From Spirochaetaceae bacterium (GTDB lineage Bacteria; Spirochaetota; Spirochaetia; Treponematales; Breznakiellaceae): a stretch of 10,188 nucleotides of DNA. Under the pieces are notes generated by a model that made no database searches, was not told the DNA's origin, and was given only the letters and a program-made list of their open reading frames with translations. Both the position numbers and the translations under genes were made by a program. Location: NCBI GenBank assembly GCA_031265025.1, contig JAISDF010000246.1, positions 1 to 10,188 on the forward strand. The letters run 5' to 3'. This document shows, piece after piece, positions 6,697 through 10,188 of the stretch. Numbering within the stretch: position 1 is the first letter of the stretch; each line of letters starts with the position of its first letter.

Positions 6697-6726
6697 AGTA
6701 TATCATAGTTTCATAAAAAGTAGTAA
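6697..6726 (-). promoter_or_regulatory. Promoter of the lipoprotein-LysM operon
   Basis: TATACT (-10, complement of 6697-6702) is preceded by TGA, making an extended -10. A weak TTACTA (-35, complement of 6721-6726) lies 18 bases upstream. A start near 6690 gives a leader of about 24 bases carrying AGGAG. Confidence 0.6.
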
Positions 6727-6815
6727 TAAATAAACAACTTTTCCGGAAGAACTCCTGAAATTTGCGGTTTTTAGAGATTTCGCTGTTTTATGGAGGAACT
6801 TTTTGGCGGATTTTT

Positions 6816-6827
6816 AAGCTCTGTCCC
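6816..6827 (+). repeat. Dispersed motif AAGCTCTGTCCC, copy 10
   Basis: Exact 12-mer in the intergenic region between the divergent lipoprotein and YdbC-like genes, outside any gene. Apart from this copy and the next, 6727-6860 shows only a CTGGGTCCCAG palindrome at 6835-6845. Confidence 0.95.
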
Positions 6828-6860
6828 TGAAATCTGGGTCCCAGGCGGCCCTCTCTCGGC

Positions 6861-6872
6861 AAGCTCTGTCCC
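6861..6872 (+). repeat. Dispersed motif AAGCTCTGTCCC, copy 11
   Basis: Exact 12-mer in the same orientation as copy 10, 45 bases downstream and about 50 bases before the YdbC-like start codon. Confidence 0.95.
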
Positions 6873-6924
6873 TTTAACTGAAAAAGTATTATTGTAGAAC
6901 CAGTCTCAAACCTGAGGAGTTTAT

Positions 6925-7158
6925 ATGGCAGATATTACCTATGATATAGTGAAACATTACGGCGTGTTGTCGGAAGAGCGCAATGGCTGGAAAAAAGAAG
7001 TCAATCTGGTTTCATGGAACAGCCGGGAGCCGAAATTTGATATACGGGACTGGGCGCCGGGACATGAAAAGGTTGGTAAGGGAGTAACCCTGACCCGGGA
7101 AGAAGCGCAGAAATTGATTGGGTTTCTTTCAGGCGCTTTAACAGGGACAGAGCTTTAA
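6925..7158 (+). CDS. YdbC/PC4-like single-stranded DNA-binding protein
   Basis: A 77-residue protein of the YdbC family, bacterial relatives of the eukaryotic coactivator PC4, small dimeric proteins that bind single-stranded DNA and RNA. Seen: the typical N-terminal strand pair (ITYDIVKHYGVLSE), the core GWKKEVNLVSWN (21-32) with its aromatic and basic residues, PKFDIRDW (36-43), KGVTLTREEA (52-61) and a closing helix. The length is normal for the family. GAGGAG at 6914-6919, five bases before ATG, fixes the start. The final residues GTEL and the first base of the stop codon are supplied by a copy of the dispersed motif, which has therefore set or extended the C-terminus. The two intergenic motif copies lie directly upstream. 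No clear promoter was found. Confidence 0.85.
   Translation: MADITYDIVKHYGVLSEERNGWKKEVNLVSWNSREPKFDIRDWAPGHEKVGKGVTLTREEAQKLIGFLSGALTGTEL
7144..7155 (-). repeat. Dispersed motif AAGCTCTGTCCC, copy 12
   Basis: Exact 12-mer (GGGACAGAGCTT on the plus strand) encoding the last four residues, GTEL, of the YdbC-like protein; the stop codon TAA follows as 7156-7158. Confidence 0.95.
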
Positions 7159-7168
7159 GAGTTCCAGC

Positions 7169-7696
7169 CTACAAGCCCCCCGGCCCTTCTTTTGTTAAGG
7201 AAACAATCGCTTCCTGGGTCATCTGATCACAAAGTTCATTATACTTATTTCCGTCATGCCCCTTTACCCAATGCCATTCAACAGCCATAGAAATATTTAA
7301 AAGGTCTAATTTTTCCCATAAGTCTTTGTTTTTCACCGTATCCTTGGAAGCGGTTTTCCATCCATTCTTTTTCCATCTGCTAATCCATTGACTTATGCCC
7401 TTTTGCAGGTACTGGGAATCAGTAAAAACCCTTACTTTTTCCGGTTTAGGGTCTAAATTTAGGGCAGAAAGGGCAGCCACGGCAGCGCTCAGTTCCATGC
7501 GGTTATTGGTGGTATTTGCCTCGGCGCCCCACTTTCTGGCCAAAATTTTTTGAGCTCTGTCCCTCAATTCCTCCTTGTCCCTCAAATCCCCCAAATTTTC
7601 TCCCGGGATATCCACTTTCTCCAATATCACAAAAGCCCAGCCCCCTGGACCAGGATTCCCGGAACAGCCCCCGTCAGTATAAATATCAATTTCCAT
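7169..7696 (-). CDS. rnhA: Ribonuclease HI with an enlarged loop
   Basis: A 175-residue RNase HI, cutting the RNA strand of RNA/DNA hybrids during replication and R-loop removal. The four catalytic acids are present: Asp8 (YTDGGCSGNPGPGG), Glu68 (NNRMEL), Asp93 (FTDSQY) and Asp157 (ELCD), plus His147 in WVKGHDG and the basic handle (SRWKKNGWKT). Compared with E. coli RNase HI there are about 22 extra residues between Asp8 and Glu68, in the loop region around 28-55. This extra segment contains one dispersed motif (encoding RDRA) and an 18-bp imperfect tandem duplication (LRDKEE then LRDRAQ). Start: ATG at 7696 begins right before the first strand; a GTG at 7705 is in frame. Neither has a Shine-Dalgarno, but TATAGT ends 7 bases before the ATG, suggesting a leaderless message. 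It converges with the YdbC-like gene, leaving a 10-base gap between the two. Confidence 0.93.
   Translation of the reverse strand: MEIDIYTDGGCSGNPGPGGWAFVILEKVDIPGENLGDLRDKEELRDRAQKILARKWGAEANTTNNRMELSAAVAALSALNLDPKPEKVRVFTDSQYLQKGISQWISRWKKNGWKTASKDTVKNKDLWEKLDLLNISMAVEWHWVKGHDGNKYNELCDQMTQEAIVSLTKEGPGGL
7553..7563 (+). repeat. Dispersed motif AGCTCTGTCCC, copy 13
   Basis: Exact 11-mer inside the loop insertion of rnhA, encoding RDRA. Rightmost copy in the window. Confidence 0.9.
7558..7593. repeat. Imperfect 18-bp tandem repeat in rnhA
   Basis: Two 18-base units, each starting TGTCCCTCAA (7558 and 7576), match at 15 of 18 positions. The first unit begins inside the dispersed motif. They encode LRDKEE and LRDRAQ. 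Confidence 0.75.
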
Positions 7697-7703
7697 AAAA
7701 TTC

Positions 7704-7712
7704 ACTATAGCA
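7704..7712 (-). promoter_or_regulatory. Extended -10 promoter for a leaderless rnhA transcript
   Basis: TGCTATAGT on the minus strand is an extended -10 element (TG, one base, TATAGT). The hexamer ends 7 bases before the ATG at 7696, so transcription should begin at or next to the start codon. No clear -35. Confidence 0.45.
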
Positions 7713-7729
7713 TATTTTCTCTATTGCCG

Positions 7730-7759
7730 TTGAGGCTTCAATTTAGTATCTTATATACA
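7730..7759 (+). promoter_or_regulatory. Vegetative promoter of groEL
   Basis: TTGAGG (7730-7735) lies 16 bases before TATATA (7752-7757), or 18 before TATACA (7754-7759). A start near 7764 leaves a leader of about 120 bases. No CIRCE inverted repeat is present here or in the leader. Confidence 0.5.
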
Positions 7760-7817
7760 AGTCCCTTTTCATTAGGGCAATACCCAATTTCATACAATAC
7801 CGGTTACCCGCTGGCAA

Positions 7818-7837
7818 GAGACAGAATCTGTTTTCTC
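7818..7837 (+). promoter_or_regulatory. Inverted repeat in the groEL leader
   Basis: ACAGA (7821-7825) and TCTGT (7827-7831) form a short palindrome, flanked outside by GAG and CTC with three unpaired T between. It lies mid-leader, about 45 bases before the groEL ATG. It may be a weak hairpin or operator, or chance. Confidence 0.25.
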
Positions 7838-7883
7838 CACGGCTCCGGTAATAGCGGACAGGAGTCCGGAGGAGAAAAGGATT

Positions 7884-9527
7884 ATGGCGAAACAGTTATT
7901 GTTCAACGAAGAGGCCCGCCGCAAACTGCTCGCGGGGGTCGAGCAAATCTCCAAGGCCGTCAAGGTTACCCTGGGTCCCAAAGGAAGAAATGTCCTCTTG
8001 GACAAGAAATTTGGCGCCCCCACCGTCACCAAGGACGGGGTTTCGGTGGCCAAGGAAGTCGAACTGGCCGACCCCTATGAGAATATGGGCGCCCAGCTTC
8101 TGAAAGAAGTTGCCACCAAAACCAATGATGTGGCCGGTGACGGTACCACCACTGCCACGGTGCTTGCCTATTCACTGGTAAAGGAAGGCCTCAAATCCGT
8201 AGCCGCTGGGATGACCCCCATTGAGCTTAAACGGGGTATTGACAAGGCGGTTGAGATTGCCGTAGAGGAAATTAAGAAAAATTCCAAAGAAATCAAGGAT
8301 AAGGAAGAAATTTCCCATGTCGCCTCGGTTTCCGCCAATAATGACGCTGAAATCGGCAATACCATTGCGGACGCAATGGAGAAAGTGGGTAAAGACGGCG
8401 TCATCACTGTTGAAGAATCCAAAACCATGGACACAACCATCGAATTTGTCGAAGGTATGCAGTTTGACCGGGGGTATATCTCCGCGTATTTTGTTACCGA
8501 CAGGGATACCATGACCAGTGTCTATGAGGATGTGTATATCCTTATCCACGACAAAAAAGTTTCTTCAATGAAAGACATGCTTCCCCTGCTTGAAAAGGTA
8601 GCCCAGAGCGGCAAGCCCCTGCTCATCATTGCCGAAGATGTGGACGGCGAAGCCCTTTCCACCCTGGTAGTGAACAGCCTCCGGGGAACCCTCAGAACCT
8701 GCGCGGTCAAGGCGCCCGGTTTTGGAGACCGCCGCAAGGCCATGCTGGAAGACATTGCCGTTCTTACCGGCGGCGAAGTCATTTCCGAGGAATTGGGTCT
8801 TAAACTTGAAAACACCGATATTTCCCAGTTGGGCAAGGCCAAAACCATCAAAATTGACAAAGATAACACCACCATCATCAATGGCGCGGGTAAACAAAAG
8901 GATATTCAGGACCGCATCGCCCAGATCAAGGCCCAGATTGAAGAAACAAGCTCTGATTATGACCGCGAGAAGCTCCAGGAACGGCTTGCCAAACTGGCCG
9001 GCGGCGTCGCGGTAATCAATGTCGGCGCGGCAACTGAAGTTGAATTGAAAGAAAAGAAACACCGGGTCGAAGATGCCCTTTCCGCCACCAGGGCCGCTAT
9101 TGAAGAAGGCATAGTCCCCGGAGGTGAATTGGCCCTGATTCAGGCGGCTATAGCCCTGGACAAGGCTGACACCGCGGCCCTCACTGACGATGAAAAGACC
9201 GGCTTCAAAATTGTCAAACGCGCCCTGGAGGAACCCATACGCCAGATTGCCGAGAACGCAGGCCTTGATGGCGCGGTTATTGCCGACAAGGCAAAAACCG
9301 AGAAAAAAGGCGTGGGTTTTGACGCGGCAAAGATGGAATGGGTGGACATGGTCAAGGCAGGAATCATTGACCCGGCCAAAGTCACCCGTTCTGCCCTGCA
9401 GAACGCGGCCTCAATAGCCAGCCTCCTTCTCACCACCGAATGCGCCATTACCGACATTCCCGAGAAGAAGGAAGCCCCTGCCATGCCCGGCGGTGGAATG
9501 GGCGGCATGGGAGGTATGGACTACTGA
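7884..9527 (+). CDS. groEL: Chaperonin GroEL (60 kDa, Hsp60)
   Basis: A 547-residue group I chaperonin, forming double heptameric rings that fold proteins in the cytoplasm using ATP and the GroES lid. All domains are present: TLGPKGRNVLLD (29-40), the nucleotide-binding GDGTTT (85-90), the apical domain (about 190-375), LAGGVAVINVGAATEVE (371-387), catalytic Asp397 in RVEDALSATRAA, and the flexible Gly/Met tail GGGMGGMGGMDY. The third glycine of the usual GGG at the ATP site (E. coli Gly414-416) is Glu415 here (PGGELALI). The tail ends in Asp-Tyr where most GroELs end in a plain GGM repeat. GGAGGAGA at 7868-7875 precedes ATG. groES is not adjacent; in Treponema pallidum the two genes are also separate. 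No copy of the dispersed motif occurs within it. Confidence 0.98.
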   Translation: MAKQLLFNEEARRKLLAGVEQISKAVKVTLGPKGRNVLLDKKFGAPTVTKDGVSVAKEVELADPYENMGAQLLKEVATKTNDVAGDGTTTATVLAYSLVKEGLKSVAAGMTPIELKRGIDKAVEIAVEEIKKNSKEIKDKEEISHVASVSANNDAEIGNTIADAMEKVGKDGVITVEESKTMDTTIEFVEGMQFDRGYISAYFVTDRDTMTSVYEDVYILIHDKKVSSMKDMLPLLEKVAQSGKPLLIIAEDVDGEALSTLVVNSLRGTLRTCAVKAPGFGDRRKAMLEDIAVLTGGEVISEELGLKLENTDISQLGKAKTIKIDKDNTTIINGAGKQKDIQDRIAQIKAQIEETSSDYDREKLQERLAKLAGGVAVINVGAATEVELKEKKHRVEDALSATRAAIEEGIVPGGELALIQAAIALDKADTAALTDDEKTGFKIVKRALEEPIRQIAENAGLDGAVIADKAKTEKKGVGFDAAKMEWVDMVKAGIIDPAKVTRSALQNAASIASLLLTTECAITDIPEKKEAPAMPGGGMGGMGGMDY

Positions 9528-9546
9528 TAAACCCCGGCCTTGTTTT

Positions 9547-9571
9547 GGCGGTTTGCTCCTGGTGAACCGCC
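9547..9571. other. Inverted repeat downstream of groEL
   Basis: GGCGGTT (9547-9553) pairs with AACCGCC (9565-9571) around an 11-base loop, 20 bases after the groEL stop. No T run follows. It may protect the 3' end of the message or be incidental. Confidence 0.45.
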
Positions 9572-9607
9572 GAATATTCAGGGTATATACAGAGGCTGTT
9601 TCAAATC

Positions 9608-9635
9608 AAACCCACCTGAAAAGGGTGGGTTTTTT
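9608..9635 (+). terminator. Rho-independent terminator of groEL
   Basis: A 9-bp stem (AAACCCACC at 9608-9616 with GGTGGGTTT at 9624-9632), a 7-base loop and a T run through 9635. It would end groEL transcription about 100 bases after the stop codon. Confidence 0.9.
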
Positions 9636-9752
9636 ATTCGTGCCGGAGGTTAGTGCCCAAGAACCTTCTCACACGGGGAGCTTCAGGGCGCGGGCTCCAT
9701 CTGTACAAGCATTCCCCAACCATAACCCGAAGCGGCGTATTGGCCTCACCGC

Positions 9753-9782
9753 GGCCGGAACATAGCTACAACCCGGCCGGCC
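9753..9782. repeat. GC-rich inverted repeat at the end of the transposase gene
   Basis: GGCCGG (9753-9758) can pair with CCGGCC at 9773-9778 or 9777-9782. The minus strand carries GTAG between the arms. It ends one base before the transposase stop codon. Hairpins next to RAYT genes are often their REP substrates, but no second copy is visible here. The rest of 9636-9752 shows only a small GGAGC/GCTCC hairpin (9677-9698) and no supported gene. Confidence 0.35.
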
Positions 9783-9783
9783 T

Positions 9784-10188
9784 TTATTTACCCGGCAGGG
9801 GAATATGCTCCGGAAAAAATCTCTTAACAAATTCATTGGGAGGATCAACAGCGGTAAAGATGCCCTTTTTATGATGCCTCAACCCGCCATATTCCCACTG
9901 CCAGGGGTACTCAACCAACCGGGCGTTTACCGGGTTTTCGTCAATGTAGGAAAATATATGAAGAAATTCCGCGATTTTGGAAATAATACGTGAAAAAAAC
10001 CGGTCACCCCACACATGCCCGCTTAGATGGTGCTTCCTGTTCCAGCGTATGGCAAAAACACTGAGAATCCACTGCATAATTTTTGAGAGCGATGCGCGTT
10101 TCCCAGGCCTGATTATCAAATGAATGTGATTATTCATCACACAAAAATTGATAACCTGGAATTGATACTTCTTTTTTGCCTGAATGAG
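9784..10188 (-). CDS. IS200-like Y1 transposase, REP-associated (RAYT) type, partial
   Basis: The 3' part of a Y1 (HUH) transposase gene; the frame is open to the right edge, so the N-terminus and start codon lie outside. The 134 residues in the window begin LIQAKKKYQFQVINFCVMNN and contain the HUH motif HIH (residues 21-23, in MNNHIHLIIRP), the GHVWGDRFFSR segment, and SYIDENPV with Tyr81, the likely nucleophile that forms a covalent bond with DNA. This Tyr-x-x-x-Asn-Pro context is typical of RAYTs, which mobilise short palindromic REP elements, and less so of classical IS200 transposases. There is no frameshift or internal stop, so the gene may be intact. The internal GTG at 10140 or ATG at 10137 should not be taken as the start, because clearly homologous sequence continues upstream. 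Confidence 0.85.
   Translation of the reverse strand, partial: LIQAKKKYQFQVINFCVMNNHIHLIIRPGKRASLSKIMQWILSVFAIRWNRKHHLSGHVWGDRFFSRIISKIAEFLHIFSYIDENPVNARLVEYPWQWEYGGLRHHKKGIFTAVDPPNEFVKRFFPEHIPLPGK

Noticed and set aside
5749..6708. 319-codon open frame opposite the lipoprotein gene
   Set aside because: It is a shadow of codon use in the lipoprotein gene, which has a signal peptide, a lipobox and a ribosome-binding site on the other strand.
850..7563. CRISPR array as explanation for the repeated motif
   Set aside because: The repeats are only 11-12 bases, irregularly spaced over 6.7 kb, on both strands and mostly within genes.
7706..7883. CIRCE heat-shock operator upstream of groEL
   Set aside because: Searched for by eye; no TTAGCACTC or GAGTGCTAA half-site is present.
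9636..9752. Possible small RNA between the groEL terminator and the transposase gene
   Set aside because: Only a weak 5-bp hairpin is seen, with no promoter and no match to tRNA, tmRNA or SRP RNA features.
9493..9765. 90-codon open frame overlapping the groEL end
   Set aside because: It runs through the groEL tail and its terminator hairpin, has no ribosome-binding site and resembles no family I know.

Overview
The window looks like a chromosomal segment of a spirochaete, most likely a Treponema-type bacterium of moderate G+C. This rests on the proteins seen here (a paired lipoprotein and LysM secreted protein, and a groEL without groES or a CIRCE element) and not on a database search. It carries about ten genes on both strands, mostly housekeeping or envelope functions, and no phage or plasmid backbone.

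Layout. 1-160: a terminator for something upstream, then a promoter. 162-575 (+): small retropepsin-like aspartic protease. 643-3922 (-): a three-gene run transcribed leftward, made of a cytidylate-kinase-like/BON protein, an M32 metallocarboxypeptidase and a four-helix membrane protein. Its promoter at 3948-3976 is the best in the window. 4055-4609 (+): a NUDIX hydrolase diverging from that run. 4658-6666 (-): a translationally coupled pair, a lipoprotein followed by a LysM protein. 6925-7158 (+): YdbC/PC4-like ssDNA-binding protein. 7169-7696 (-): RNase HI with an enlarged loop. 7884-9527 (+): GroEL with its own promoter and terminator. 9784-10188 (-): the 3' part of an IS200-like (Y1, RAYT-type) transposase gene running off the right edge. 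No gene-free stretch exceeds 300 bases; the longest (9528-9783) holds a terminator and two further hairpins.

The most striking signal is not a gene. The 11-mer AGCTCTGTCCC (often AAGCTCTGTCCC; reverse complement GGGACAGAGCTT) occurs 13 times between 850 and 7563, where about 0.005 copies would be expected by chance. Copies lie on both strands, between genes and inside genes, and are read in three frames as GTEL, GDRA or ALSP. In the two best conserved host proteins they replace family sequence without changing length; in two others they sit in added or tandemly duplicated segments. It is absent from groEL, the lipoprotein/LysM pair and the transposase region. This resembles DNA-uptake-sequence or Chi-like genome-wide motifs and is the best candidate here for something undescribed.

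The three leftward genes may be cotranscribed, although M32 also seems to have its own start signal. M32 and rnhA both have a TATAGT hexamer exactly 7 nt before ATG and no visible Shine-Dalgarno, suggesting leaderless mRNAs.
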